Positions 36,323 to 47,457 of a DNA stretch of 64,000 nt are shown here, in pieces (the first letter of the stretch is position 1; every line of letters starts with the position of its first letter). The notes below the pieces were generated by a model. It searched no databases. It saw only the letters and a program-made list of their open reading frames with translations, and was not told the origin of the DNA. Source of the stretch: Babylonia areolata (taxonomy: Eukaryota; Mollusca; Gastropoda; Neogastropoda; Buccinidae); contig NC_134894.1 of assembly GCF_041734735.1 (NCBI RefSeq), positions 57,425,405 to 57,489,404 of the forward strand, in the 5' to 3' direction. The position numbers and the translations under genes were made by a program.

Positions 36323-37083
36323 CTTGCCCTGTTACATCATCTGAAGAACTGTGGTAGATCAACTCAATATCTTCTGGCTCCTCCTTGATGTGAATCTCCT
36401 CAACAGGGCTTGGCGGCTCAGACTTCACACTTGCTTCAGCAATTCGTCTGTGTTTCATAGCAGATGTCACAAAATCACTGGCTGAACCTTTACGCCGTCT
36501 GTCAAGACTGCTCTGTACACACCTTGGCAGAGTCTGATTGGATTCTTTCTCACTTGTTTGCAATGAATTAGAATCATGAGAAAAACCAACATTGTCTGAG
36601 TAGGTAGAGTCAAAACTTTCATCAGCATGTATCGATAATGAACTGTCACTCCTAACCTGGATATGAGAAGTGACCTGGGGAACAGTGCTGAAGCTAATAG
36701 TCTCTGAATCATCTTCTCTAGGCACTTGGTGAGTTTTGCGACGACTACCGCTATTGCTTGTACCACTTTTAACTGGAGCTGAAGCCTTTTCTGACTTTGC
36801 TGTCAAGTTCTCAGAAGTTAAACCATGTGGTGGTTTGGAATGATAGCTGTGGCTTGAAAACAAAGTAGCATCCTCACTAACAGATTTACTAACTTCTTCT
36901 GTTAGCACATAGTCCAACTTTGTTTTGCGATCAATGTTCAAATGAATATGGCCAACGACTTCAATGCTGGAGTTGAAATCAATATAACCATTGCATAGTG
37001 CCTGCATTGACTTCACTAATGAGGCAATGAATTGGTTGGCAGTTAAGTCATCCATTTTCCTTCTGCTTCTGAATTCTCCACAC
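36323..37083 (-). CDS. Constant coding exon 1: conserved N-terminal block plus SUMO-motif linker
   Basis: The acceptor TTTTTTTCTGTTAGCAG precedes base 37083. The ATG is at 37055-37053 and the donor CAAG|GTAATG follows base 36323, giving 244 codons plus one base (phase 1). Residues about 8-60 (core ALCNGYIDF, then GHIHLNIDR and LDYVLTEEVSKS) are almost identical to the exon at 63781-64000, which supports the start and marks the constrained domain. I do not recognise its family. Residues about 65-200 are Ser/Thr/Asp-rich and look disordered. Basic clusters (RRRKG, MKHRR) could be nuclear localisation signals. VKSE and IKEE, each followed by acidic residues, fit SUMO acceptor consensus. Inferred role: the common dimerisation or cofactor-binding end of a set of nuclear proteins. 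Confidence 0.8.
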
Positions 37084-37319
37084 CTGCTAACAGAAAAAAA
37101 TCAAATAACATAACAATTTTTGTTGGTCACAAATAGTTTGCTGACAAATGAGATTATATAAATAACAAAACTAGACAGTAGATGCATGTTATGTCAATTT
37201 CAGTTCACAATATGTGTTTGATTTTAAAAAGAAAAGAAATAGAAGTCCTGTTACTCTTAATTGCATTATTTCATGACACTGTGCTTTGTACTTTTTATAT
37301 GCTTGCATGTACACAGTAC

Positions 37320-37374
<55 letters not shown>

Positions 37375-39189
37375 CACTGAAATCAACCCAGGATTTTGTC
37401 AAAAACAGAAACTCTTAAGCCTGTTCATCTATATAAAACACGAACCTCATTAACACAGCAAAAATGGAGCCAGAAATATTCCAGTGCATTTTGGTCTAGA
37501 ACATGCCACAGAATAGACAAACAAGAATAAATACAATAAAATCTCAGTAAGTTTTGTTTTCACAGATCTATAGATGAAAAAGTGAAAGAGGGGAAGGGTG
37601 AGAGTTGGATCTTGGATACAATGGAAGCAGATCAAATCAATGGAACCTGCATCATCGTTTTTAACAATAGAGAAGGTTTGCAAACCCACTTTCGTCTGGT
37701 TCTTGTGGAGAATCCCCAGTTATTTCTAGCGAGAACCGTGTGCGCATACATGTCTCCATTTTTTGTTTTTCCAGGTCACTTAAAACTAAAATTTTGTCAT
37801 GGAAATCAACATTTCCTGATGAAAGGATTTTAAAAAGTTTGTTCACTATTTTTGCAAGTTTACAAAATATATTTGGTTTTATCATTACACCCATTATTTT
37901 TATTAGTCCTCTATGTTTACTATGAGCACATTTCTTGTCACATCTCTGCCATTACATATTCAAACTGATCCATTTAAAAACTCTGCTGAAAAGCTGTGTG
38001 AACAAAGGCAGTGGAAACCCTCCCTGTTATGTCACATTTCAACTTTCTTAAGCCATGCCCCTGTCCAAGTCTCCTGCAGTTATGCTGGGGATGACATATA
38101 AATATACATCATCACCACTTTTGACACGTGACACAGCATGCGGAAACCTGGCTGTAGTCCAAATTTTTCATTTTAGACATATATGTACTTTCTTCGTTCA
38201 AAAAACAAAGATAAACATTAAAAAAAAAGAAAAAAAGAAAAAGAAGAAGAAATGATCTATCTAGTTGTTTTGCATTTTTTTCTCCATAAGTTTTTCAAAG
38301 TTGGTGTGCCTAAAAAGAACAAATAGGGAATTGGCTCATGAAAAAAACATTTTGCCAGCTTGTAACTTTAGAACAAGAATTATCTTGAAAACTACCAGTC
38401 AGCATATAAAGGTAATCACTAAATCAGGTTGTTTTGTGTAATACCTTATATCCTGGTGAAACCCTATCTTGTTTTTGTTTGTTTGTTTGTTTTAATGTCC
38501 TTTCTGCAACTATGAACTCAATGTGTTATGCATGCTAAGTAACACAAGCATTGCAATGTCCCAACAACTGAAACATGAAGAATGCTGTGCTTAATGTATC
38601 GGGTATACCAGGCGATGACAACCAAGTTGCAAGCTCGGTGAATTTAGACTTGCAGTCTGTGATTTGTCAGTGACAAACTGGGTTTCAAGGTGGAAAAAAG
38701 ACATTCCAAAAATGGTGTCCAATGGCGATTGGCCTGTTAAGCTGCACAACTCTGAATATAATTAGTAATCTTCTTCCCTCTTCCAATAACATCCTATTGA
38801 ATTCACGATGACTCAAAATGTGCTGAGCTATTTTACAATTTACATGTAACAACATGTTCAAGTCATGCGTTCACATTGTTTCCATTTAACATTTATAAGC
38901 ATATATTTCAAAACGTTCAGTTACAAGTGTGCAGTATCATGAATATGACAAATGTAAAACAATGTAAAAATGAACTAATTGTTCTTGCTATTCAACTCTA
39001 GAATTATTTTAATATAAGTCTTTTAACATAATCTCAACCCAGCAGCCATGATCCAACTATTTTCTAGTTTTCTTTCTTTGTTCACAGCAAGATTCACCAC
39101 ACTTGACATGCTGATTTTTTTTAAATCACCACAAATGAAAAAATACAGCATCCCTCTTCAAAGTAATTAATGAAAAAAATTGGTATAAC
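37084..39189. other. First intron of the minus locus
   Basis: Contains the AT microsatellite and A-rich runs near 38220; no exon seen. Confidence 0.35.
37322..37371. repeat. (AT)n microsatellite
   Basis: 50 bases of pure AT, in the intron just upstream of constant coding exon 1. Confidence 0.95.
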
Positions 39190-40060
39190 TCTCCAAAATT
39201 CTATCAGGATTTACAAAAAGATATTGAAACATTAGTAAAATGGTTAGACAGATGGAATCTATATTTTAATGCTAAAAAAAATGTAAAGTACTTCATATTG
39301 GGAAATCAAACCCAGAGAAAGAATACATAATGAAAATCGGAGACAAAGAAATAAAAGTATCAAAATGTGATGAGGAAAGACTTGGGTGTCACATTTGACA
39401 AAAAATTATCATTTGACAAACATACAACAAATAGTATAAACAAAGCGAACAGAATGATTGGAATGATAAAAAGAACATCTGCATTTATAGATAAGGTTAC
39501 TTTCTTACGGTTATATAAAACATTAGTTAGACCTATCCTAGAATATGGAAAAACTGTATGGTACCCAACGCAAATAAAGCAGTCACAAGCCACAGAAAGG
39601 GCTCAAAGAAGAGCAACAAAGCTGGTATATAATATAGCATAAAAGATTATTCATATCAAGTAAGGTTAAAGTACTTACAACTACCATCACTTAAAGCAAG
39701 AAGAGTAAGAGGGGACTTGATACAGACGTACAAAATATTAAATGGGTTTGATGATGTAAACAAAGCATGCTTTTTTGTACTCCAAAGGTAGACACTACAA
39801 AAAACAGTACAGACAAAATATTTAAACAGTATTCCAGAACAAATCTCAGAAAGTTTACATTTAATAACAGAGTAACAAATTATTGGAACAAATTAACAAA
39901 CAATATCAAACGTGCACTAGTATAAATACTTTTAAAAACCTCATAGATAAAAACGAGTTATTGACAAAAGCGAAATATGACTGATGAATAAAATGACTGA
40001 GCTAGTCAAAGACCTGACCAACAATGTAAAGGAGTAAATCTGAAGGGGCATAAAAAGCCA
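39190..40060 (+). mobile_element. LINE reverse-transcriptase 3' fragment
   Basis: Plus-strand pieces in changing frames: KDLGVTFDKKLSFDKHTTN, INKANRMIGMIKRTSAF, LYKTLVRPILEYGKTVWYP, RAQRRATKLV, then RRVRGDLIQTYKILNG. This is the conserved region after the reverse-transcriptase core in CR1/Jockey-type LINEs. Several stops and frame changes make it nonfunctional. The left side is a 5' truncation, common for LINEs. Confidence 0.75.
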
Positions 40061-40378
40061 AAAATGGCTAAGTTGTATGAAAGAACGCCCCAAATCCTCA
40101 TCCTGACTGCGGCGACTCAGGAAATCAAATCTTCGAAATGTGTGACTGAACTAGACATCACGAGAACCCTGCACACTGCAATTATTCAGTTATACCAATC
40201 CAGAGAGTGTCGACATGGTTATTCAACAACAACACGTTGACTGACAAGTTTGTTGGCTGAAAATGATTTCATGATAAACATCAGTGCTTGCAGATTCAAC
40301 CATTCCGAGATCGGCATTTGACGAACATTATGATAACAATAAACACGATCAAACAATTTGTTAATTCAAAGCACTCAC

Positions 40379-40510
40379 CTGTGTGCTGGCTTTTTTTTCC
40401 TCAATACCCTCTTATGAACACTCGTTAAAGCTCGTGATATTATTGAAACATCATAACATTTAGATTTCAGATCTATCTAACAAATCGGTGTGAACATGGC
40501 GGCAAATCCA
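40379..40510 (-). other. Noncoding first exon of the alternative-last-exon locus
   Basis: A strong donor, CACACAG|GTGAGT, lies at 40379/40378. It is the only good donor between the promoter boxes and the first coding exon, whose acceptor at 37084 has a pyrimidine tract. The 5' end near 40500-40510 is a guess from the YY1-like box. No long open frame leads into the donor, so this is taken as 5' UTR, with a 3.3 kb first intron. Confidence 0.55.
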
Positions 40511-40523
40511 ATCCCACAATGCA
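40492..40523 (-). promoter_or_regulatory. Core promoter boxes (YY1-like and GCATTGTGGGAT)
   Basis: On the minus strand a TGCATTGTGGGAT box (40511-40523) is followed by TGCCGCCATGTTC (40492-40504), a close match to the YY1 core promoter motif. The same two boxes in the same order lie upstream of the paralogue at 60359-60395. YY1 sites often sit at or just after the start of TATA-less genes. No TATA box is seen. Confidence 0.6.
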
Positions 40524-42335
40524 GCAAAAGAAAAAAAATCTGAGTTGTTTCCCATCCATGGTATGTGCTTGCTTTCACTTCCGGCAACTAGTAAAAAGAC
40601 GTAAATATCGAAATAATTGGGGAAAATGAAAGGTCAAGATAAGCACGTGTTAAAAACATGTTTTCGCTCATTGGTTAGTTTGTGTGTGTGTGCGGGCGCG
40701 CGTGCATAGCATAACACAAAATACCAGCAGATGCCATGGAGATAACTGGGCTGAGTGATTTTTTTTAACTCCCCCACCCTCCCCCCCTTTACAAGTATCA
40801 GAATGATCAACGTGATGATTGTGGACACTCCACGGATGATGATGAATCAAGGAAGCCAGACTGTTACAACTGAATTGATGATTAATTGTCCACAATTCCC
40901 AATAAAGCCAAGTTATCATGCTTGGTCGATGTCAGCGATGGAACTACAGTTGTTCCTCCCATACTCTCCACACGGATAAATCGGAACCGGCATGTTTTCA
41001 ATACTGCTTCCGTAACGTGTGATAAGCTGTAAACGGGGGCAAATAAGGGTCCCAAGGTCTATGTCTCCAAGGTGTACGTGTCCCAGGCGGGAAAATGGTG
41101 CTGGGTATCTGGAAAACACTCCAGTCGTTTTAAGCCTGTATTTCAGACGGTTTCAATCACTGACTCTTTCACTTTATTGTCTGACACCGAGAACAACGAA
41201 AATTCGCCTTCGTTAGTTCAGGCTCGTCAGTCGTAAAGAGAGAGAGAGAGAGTAGTTGTGTGTGTGTGTGCGGTGTGTCAGTGTGTGTGTGTGTGTCAGT
41301 GTGTGTGCGTCTCGATCCTCTTCCCTAATTTCTTTCCCTTATGCCCAATCGATTTCACTGAGGGTCAGTGTACAGTGTCCGTCATAGACATATATAGATG
41401 TAAACATATCTCTTTGCCGTTTATGTTCGTCCATCCATCCATCAATCAGTGTCCCGACGTCAGTGGGCACTGACTGAGTCACTGACTTGATTTCAGTCTC
41501 GTCGACGGCCGTGCCGCACTGACTCGGTGATGCACTGCGGCGGGTCCGTCCCTGGGCCTTCGACTGACCCAGCGATCGCCGCATTTCCCCACTCTCAGGG
41601 AAGCAACTCTTGTACTGGTAGATTGCATCATGAGCCGCAAGCTACTATAATCCTTCTGTGACTTATGAACGCTTGGAAGTTGGAGAGGAAATGCACCTGT
41701 TTGGCTGAATAAATAATGATAAAACTAAGCAGGTTTATTTTTGGATTAACACCCAGTGCATAATGAAATCTAACTTGACACACGGAGTGTGTGACCTGTG
41801 ACATCAATAAACGACCTTCACCTTCTTACTAAAAAAAACAAAAAACAAAAAAAACAAAAAACCCACAGTCGCACGAAGTCTAGTCTGCTGCGCGCGACGG
41901 TCGTTTTTACAGCGTACAAATGCCACATGACCACAAAGATAACGATTCTCGGCACTTACTGTGGAATCAAGGACACGTTATTAACTGTGACAGCCAATAG
42001 CATGTCTGTAAGATCTTGAAGAGGGACTTTAGAACGTGACCGTCAAATCGTGTGCGGTGTCGCTGAGGGCAAGGCCAACTTATTCCGCTTCCAGAGGAAA
42101 CAACGTGTTTTGTGCGACGACAACATAATCCAATGCGACATCAGCGTTATATATTTATTATTTTAAACCGAAGACTATGATAGAATAATACCTTTGCAAA
42201 GGTTATCGATATATAGATTTCTTCATTATGTTTGCAAGCAGTGAAGATCAGGTAGTCTGTTCAACTGGATAGATTTTTTAGTCAGGTAAACACAAACTTG
42301 TTTCATCATCGGTCACTTGCCTTGGAACCTTCGTC
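40524..42335. promoter_or_regulatory. Head-to-head spacer between the minus locus and the acyltransferase gene
   Basis: About 1.8 kb between two divergently transcribed genes. It holds a GT-rich stretch (40678-40707 and 41258-41308), a CpG-richer patch (about 41490-41590) and a CCAAT-type box CAGCCAATAG near 41991. The start of the rightward transcript probably lies in 42000-42300, but no TATA box or firm start is visible. Regulatory sharing is inferred from spacing only. Confidence 0.35.
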
Positions 42336-42416
42336 ATGATTTTTCAAGTATTGTCAGACGAGGAAATAGTGCAACTGAAAGATGAACTTGGGGCTGATCT
42401 GCCAGGCTCGGCAAAG
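42336..42416 (+). CDS. Glycine N-acyltransferase-like protein, exon 1
   Basis: Start exon of a five-exon GNAT gene (42336-42416, 42930-43043, 44494-44608, 46274-46397, 46830-47457) totalling 353 codons. ATG at 42336 reads MIFQVLSDEEIVQLKDELG and ends at the donor GCAAAG|GTGAGC in phase 0. The exon gives the amino-terminal helix typical of GLYAT-like proteins (an 'L-x-x-x-E-L' start). An upstream noncoding exon cannot be excluded. Confidence 0.75.
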
Positions 42417-42880
42417 GTGAGCAACAACAATGGATCCAGTTGAGAGTGGTAACATGTTGGAAAAACATTTTCTCCTCCACCCACAATGCCATTCCGTCCA
42501 CCCCAGGAGTATGTGTGTGCATCTCGTCTGCATTATTTCTTTCTAGGCTAATAGATTGATTTTTCACACCAGGACCAGTGTAACAGTTTCCACTGAAGTC
42601 TACATCTGTTTATGAAATGCATTATCAATATTAACTATTATCACAGCATCTTGTCTGTCTCTCATATGAGCCATCTTTTCCATCAGTTGCTGTAATACTA
42701 ATAGTAGAGTTTTATGTGTGAGTTCATGCGTGTTGTTAAGAATGTGATGGCAAACTGATTGATACTGATTATTTTATTGCTTGAGTGTTCTAATTCAGAT
42801 AGTAATTGTCAGTTTTAGTTAAAATTGTAAAAATCACAAAATTTCAGCAGTACCGATTGAATAGTGTGATTTTCATTCTT

Positions 42881-42919
<39 letters not shown>

Positions 42920-42929
42920 ACATTTGCAG

Positions 42930-43043
42930 ATGTTCTACATCTTGTTCAACTTCCTAAGAGGACTGCTGAATGGATTTGAGGTGATTGTAGATCACTGGCC
43001 GCAATGGACATGCATCATTCTTCGCCCACAGTCTCAGGATTCT
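42930..43043 (+). CDS. Glycine N-acyltransferase-like protein, exon 2
   Basis: Acceptor ATTTGCAG, donor GATTCT|GTAAGT, 38 codons, phase 0 on both sides. Reads MFYILFNFLRGLLNGFEVIV and then DHWPQWTCIILRP. The VDHWP(Q/D)(W/F) stretch after a hydrophobic helix is characteristic of the N-terminal half of GLYAT-family enzymes. The intron before it contains a CT/GT run directly at the acceptor. Confidence 0.8.
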
Positions 43044-43673
43044 GTAAGTACAAAAATGTCAGACTTTAAAAAAAATTTTAAATGTGTCATTGTGTGTATA
43101 CCACTTAATGACTTATGTACAGGTTCTCCCACTTTTTTGAACAAATGAAGAACTCACAGAGTTGCACATACTGATCATTGCTGCACACACAGTGAACATC
43201 AGCTGTTGCCATTCCTGTGAGAAAATCAATAAGACCCACCTACAGTTGTAAGTTCTAACCTCAGTGATTGATCCAGCCAAGTGTTTAATGGGTTAACTAT
43301 GTGAGTGCCTGTCTGTGTTTGTGAGACTCTTGTGTTTGTATGGGAATGTTTGTGTTTTTACTCATGTGTTTGTGTGTGTTGATTTGATTTTAACTTAAGT
43401 CTGTTCACCTGTGTTGATACTTATGTATTTGCGCGCGCACGTGCGCATGTGTGTGTTTGCTTGCATGTGCTGTTTCCAGTTGATAAGTTGATAGAGACAT
43501 GATCATTCAGTAAACGGATTTGTAGACAGTCAATTCTGACACAGACACTCACTTAATACATGTATTTAGATACATTTTAAAAGACACAGCACTTGCATAC
43601 ATGTATACATGTAAATGCATATACGAAAACAGATTGGCAGGCATACAATTAATGAATTATTATCTATGTGTGG

Positions 43674-43696
43674 ACACACACACACACATGTACACA

Positions 43697-43748
<52 letters not shown>
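43674..43748. repeat. (CA)n microsatellite
   Basis: In intron 2 of the acyltransferase gene. Confidence 0.95.
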
Positions 43749-43750
<2 letters not shown>

Positions 43751-44493
43751 TAAGCTTATGGAAATACTGCTGTCACTGACTTGATCAATACCAGTGCTGT
43801 TGTTTTGTTTCGTTGAATAATAGATTTGTTTGCCCCTTGACTGGTGTGCTGTGTTAACATAGTGCTCTTATAATAAAGCATGCGGGTGCAACGGGAAAAA
43901 AAAAAAAAGAAATGGAAATTTCAGTATTCAGCACAAGCAGTTGGATGAATTTTATAAAACTTTTGATATAGCACATGACAAAGTTAAAAGTAAAAAACAG
44001 TAAAAACAACAACAACAACAAAAAACACAAACATATTTTCCAGGTGAAGAATATGTTGTCAAAGGGGCAGGTTTTGTCTGAATGTACTGTCAATGGTTCT
44101 TTCAAACAGTTTTGACTGTTGAAAATACAATAAGGAAGAATATAGAATGTCATTTTTCTGACTTAGCCAAAGATGAAAAAGACAGAACATAAACCCCCAC
44201 AACATCTGCTATGATAATTTTCAGCAGTCTTTTCAGCCAGGGTTTACTATACGCAGATCCAATTTCACATCATTGTTTACCTGTTCTGCCATGATTCTCT
44301 GGGCACAGGTGTTGATCAGTTCAGATTTTATGGACTGACACAGTCTGGCATGAGTTTGCCATTGCAGCTGGTGTTACAGTCAGTTACCATCATAATTCAT
44401 ATGTTAATGTTATGGAAAATGCATTGTTTAGGTTCAGATTTAATGGACAAACAAAATGTGTTTTATTAAATGATGATGTGTGTGTTTCTGCAG

Positions 44494-44608
44494 GTGGCCT
44501 CATATTTCCGTCATTTTTACATATGCCATACGAGGAGTGTCAAGGCATTCCGTTTCTTCATTCAGAGACCATGTGTCGTGGACTGGACTAAACCTGTTTG
44601 CTTTACTG
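44494..44608 (+). CDS. Glycine N-acyltransferase-like protein, exon 3
   Basis: Acceptor TGTTTCTGCAG, donor CTTTACTG|GTGTGTGT, 115 bases ending in phase 1. Reads VASYFRHFYICHTRSVKAFR and then FVDWTKP-like sequence (VVDWTKPVCFT). The donor merges into a (GT)n run (44609-44640), which is acceptable as a GT donor but may make the junction imprecise in weakly supported models. Confidence 0.75.
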
Positions 44609-45355
44609 GTGTGTGTGTGTATGTGTGTGTGTGTGTGTGCTCATGCTTTTTAAAATTATTTTTGTTGTTTTGTTCTAATGTTAAAGTATGTCATGTTTAA
44701 TTTTAATACATCTGATAATATTAATGACACAACAGTGTACAGCCGATTCTCAGTGAAATTGATGACACAAAGCAGATGGTTTTTGAGATATAACATTGTG
44801 TGTGTGTGTGTGTGTTTTAGAGTGATAGCAGTGCCATTGGCAAAGAGAAAGAACAAAGATTACAGTTAAGGTTAAATAAGGAAAAGACATTCTCCATTAA
44901 TGGTCTGCAACTCATACATTCAGTTTATGATCTGTGAGTGGGATTTTCTGTGTGTGAAAATTTTTACATTGCTGCTTCTAGCGTCGGAACATTTGTTGTC
45001 TCATTTTTGTCTTCACTGATGCTTTGTTGTAATTTTCTCTGACTTTATTCAAAATTGGACCACATTTATCTTTCAGAAACAAGTATTGCATTATAAAAAA
45101 AAAAGAAAAAAAAAAAAAAGAAAAGAAAAAAAGGCTGTTCATTTGTGTACCGAAATTTGGAAACATTCTGCAGTAATACACTTACAACATAACAGTTGCA
45201 GCAATGATATGGGTAACGCCAGCTCTCTTAGATAAAACAAACAAACAAAACCAACTCTGAAACAGAATGAATGAATTAGAGTAAATATTCTGATAGAAGC
45301 AAAACAAAAAATCTGAGTATACACAGAGAGAGGTTGTTTTTTCTCAATGAAGTCG

Positions 45356-45612
45356 TCTTCTTCTTCATCGTTCATGGGCTGCAGTTCCCATGTTCACTCG
45401 TATACACGAGTGGGCTTTTACGTGTATGACTGTTTGTACTCCCGCCATGTAAGCAGTCATACTCCGCTTTTGGGGGTGCATGCTGGGTATGTTCTTGTTT
45501 CCACAACCCACTGAGCACTGACAGGAATACGGGATCTTTGTAGTGTGTATTTGATCTGCATGTGTATACACACAAAGGGCGTTCAGGCACTAGCAGGTCT
45601 GCACATCTGTTT
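45356..45612 (-). mobile_element. tRNA-headed SINE family B, head-truncated copy
   Basis: Inverted copy retaining tail and body up to GCAGGTCTGCACATCTG; the tRNA head is missing and the sequence passes into the local triplication. Confidence 0.75.
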
Positions 45613-45923
45613 CCTGGGTGAGGCGCTGTGACCAGATCGAAAGATTTTTTTCTTCCACTTGGCTGTTGTACCTATCTCTCAGTGAAGTGACATCTGGGAA
45701 ATATTAAAAGCACATCTGTTTCCTGGGGGAGGCGCCGTGATCAGATCGAAAGATTTTTTTCTTCCACTTGGCTGTTGTACCTGTCTCTCTGTGAAGTGAC
45801 ATTTGGGAAATATTAAAAGCACATCTGTTTCCTGGGGGAGGCGCCGTGATCAGATCGAAAGTCTTTTTCTTCCACTTGGCTGTTGTACCTGTCTCTCAGT
45901 GAATTGACATTTGGGAAATATTA
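45600..45923 (+). repeat. Tandem triplication, about 107-base unit
   Basis: Three near-identical units, each with CACATCTGTTTCCTGGG, CAGATCGAAAG, CCACTTGGCTGTTGTACC and GGGAAATATTAAAAG. The first unit overlaps the SINE B fragment end. Confidence 0.85.
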
Positions 45924-46210
45924 AAAGCACATAAAAAAAGAACCATATGAAAAAATCAGTAATGGAATGAACTGACCAGTTTTGCTCTATATAGGAGTTT
46001 CAGGGATAGACAAAGAGGTCATTTTCAAACAAGGAACAGTTGTCACCATAAAAGGATAAAATAATGTGCATTTTAGTCAACTAAATGTGGTTGTAATTCT
46101 CCATTTATGTTGTTGAAGCCACAAAGAGAATATGTCTGGTTGTTCTCATTGCTTGTTGATGACACAAATGAGTTGGATTATGTCAGCGTCAGTGGCTGTT
46201 TTGTGTCTTT

Positions 46211-46273
46211 GCAGGTGTGTCATACGATGCAGTGCAGATTGTCATGTCATTGTCAGTTGTGTTGTCATTGCAG
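46211..46273 (+). repeat. Duplicated splice-acceptor junction of exon 4
   Basis: TTGCAGGTGTGTCATACGAT at about 46210 is repeated as TTGCAGGTGTGCCATACGAT at about 46269, 59 bases later. Both copies have an AG acceptor followed by exon-like sequence. 59 is not a multiple of three, so the upstream site would give a truncated protein. Confidence 0.75.
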
Positions 46274-46397
46274 GTGTGCCATACGATGCGGTGCCAACTT
46301 TACAGGAGCAGTGCCGAAAATACGGAGGTCGTTTGTCATCCGTGGAGAACAGGTTCATGTACGCTTGGACCAACAAAGAACCACCACAGCCACTTCC
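46274..46397 (+). CDS. Glycine N-acyltransferase-like protein, exon 4
   Basis: Acceptor TTGTCATTGCAG, donor CACTTCC|GTGAGT, 124 bases, phase 1 in and phase 2 out. Reads GVPYDAVPTLQEQCRKYGG then ENRFMYAWT. A near copy of the acceptor junction lies 59 bases upstream; using it would shift the frame and reach a stop at 46429, so the downstream acceptor is chosen. Confidence 0.75.
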
Positions 46398-46440
46398 GTG
46401 AGTTAGTTTGCTGTACAGCTGACAGCTAAGTCATACCTAT

Positions 46441-46442
<2 letters not shown>

Positions 46443-46483
<41 letters not shown>
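46443..46483. repeat. (GT)n microsatellite
   Basis: In intron 4 of the acyltransferase gene, 45 bases after exon 4. Confidence 0.95.
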
Positions 46484-46484
<1 letters not shown>

Positions 46485-46829
46485 AAGTGCTAGGTGAGAA
46501 AAGAAAGTGGGAGGGAAAGGGGGCATGTGATTGAAGTAGTGTCAAAGCTTGCTGAAGAAAATCTAATTTTCACAAAAAAAAATGCTTGTGAAGAAAGTAA
46601 GTCAATGAAATAAGCTTACTAGGCCAGAGATGTTTATCCTTTGTTGGATATATAGTGATAAGCCTACCTACTTGAACAATTCAATATTATCTGAAAAAGA
46701 GAGGAGTAAGGATTTTGAGAGGGGCTTGAAACTTAAATTGTGACAGTCATCATCACTGCTCGTGTTGCTGGATTTCTTATTTCAGTGCCTTAGTCTACCG
46801 CTAACTTTTGATCACTTTGCTCTTGGCAG

Positions 46830-47457
46830 GGTTCCAGAAGGCCTGACATTGACCACCCTCAAGCCCACTGACGCAGCAGCGTTGTGTGAAAGATGGAAAC
46901 ACTACCGACCCGACCCTGATCTGGATCAATACATGCAAGAGGTGGCCACCTGTTTTGCCTCCAGCGCCATTGTGAATGAGAAAGGGGAGCTGATGGCCTA
47001 TATTGCCATGCAGTTCAACGGATCCATGGCCATGCTTCACGTGGAGCCTCAGCACAGGGGGAAGGGGCTGGGGCAGATTGTTCTGGTGGATCTCACACGC
47101 AAACTTCTGGCCTCACAGCACACAGCGTTTGGCTTTATCCCGACAAAGGATACTTCTTTCCTTGCCACCAGCAGTCAGAAGCTGGGCTTCAGCTGGGTGC
47201 CTCAGGGAAGCTTTGCGTGGGTTCGTTACCAGCCGAAGGCGTCATCTTCTCCTTTACCCTCAGCTGCTGGCCCAGTTGCAAATCAGACGGCAGCATCAGC
47301 CTCATCTGCAGCCAGCTTCGGGAAAGGTGACTGTTCACAAGAAGAGGAAGGGGGAGGGCTTTTTCTTACCGCTCTACCACTGTCATGCAATGAGTGTTCT
47401 GATATTAGCAATGATGTTAACAGTTCCTGTGAACATATAGGCATGGGCATTTCTTGA
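46830..47457 (+). CDS. Glycine N-acyltransferase-like protein, exon 5 (GNAT acetyl-CoA fold)
   Basis: Acceptor GCTCTTGGCAG; the last 208 codons end in TGA at 47455-47457. It carries the GNAT catalytic fold. VPEGLTLTTLKPTDAAALCE opens it, and the central beta strands include GELMAYIAMQFNGSMAMLHV. Next comes the acyl-CoA pyrophosphate-binding loop QHRGKGLG (Q/R-x-x-G-x-G), followed by FLATSSQKLGF, the conserved C-terminal 'LGF' element of this family. Enzymes of this family transfer acyl groups from acyl-CoA to glycine or related amines, often in mitochondria; substrate here is unknown. After the fold, about 60 residues (Ser/Ala-rich, EEEGGG, Cys-rich tail) extend beyond usual family length of about 290-300. 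Confidence 0.85.

Larger units (their letters stand above)
3554..40510 (-). other. Locus with constant 5' exons and five alternative DNA-binding last exons
   Basis: Whole-locus entry. Seen: a noncoding exon ending in a CAG|GTGAGT donor at 40379, two coding exons (36323-37083 and 34606-34824), then at least five separate stop-terminated exons (22132-22322, 20608-20855, 18236-18549, 12785-13758, 3554-3771). Both constant donors and all five terminal acceptors are phase 1, so every terminal exon can be spliced in frame to the constant part. Known: Drosophila lola and mod(mdg4) join one constant N-terminus to many zinc-finger C-termini in this way. Inference: this is a molluscan locus of similar design that makes several putative DNA-binding nuclear proteins. 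The long intron after the second coding exon is loaded with transposons. Fewer isoforms may be real; no transcript is available here. Confidence 0.68.

Noticed and set aside
46107-46429. Open frames across the duplicated acceptor as a longer exon 4
   Set aside because: They would retain intron sequence between the two acceptors and run out of frame with the acyltransferase fold.
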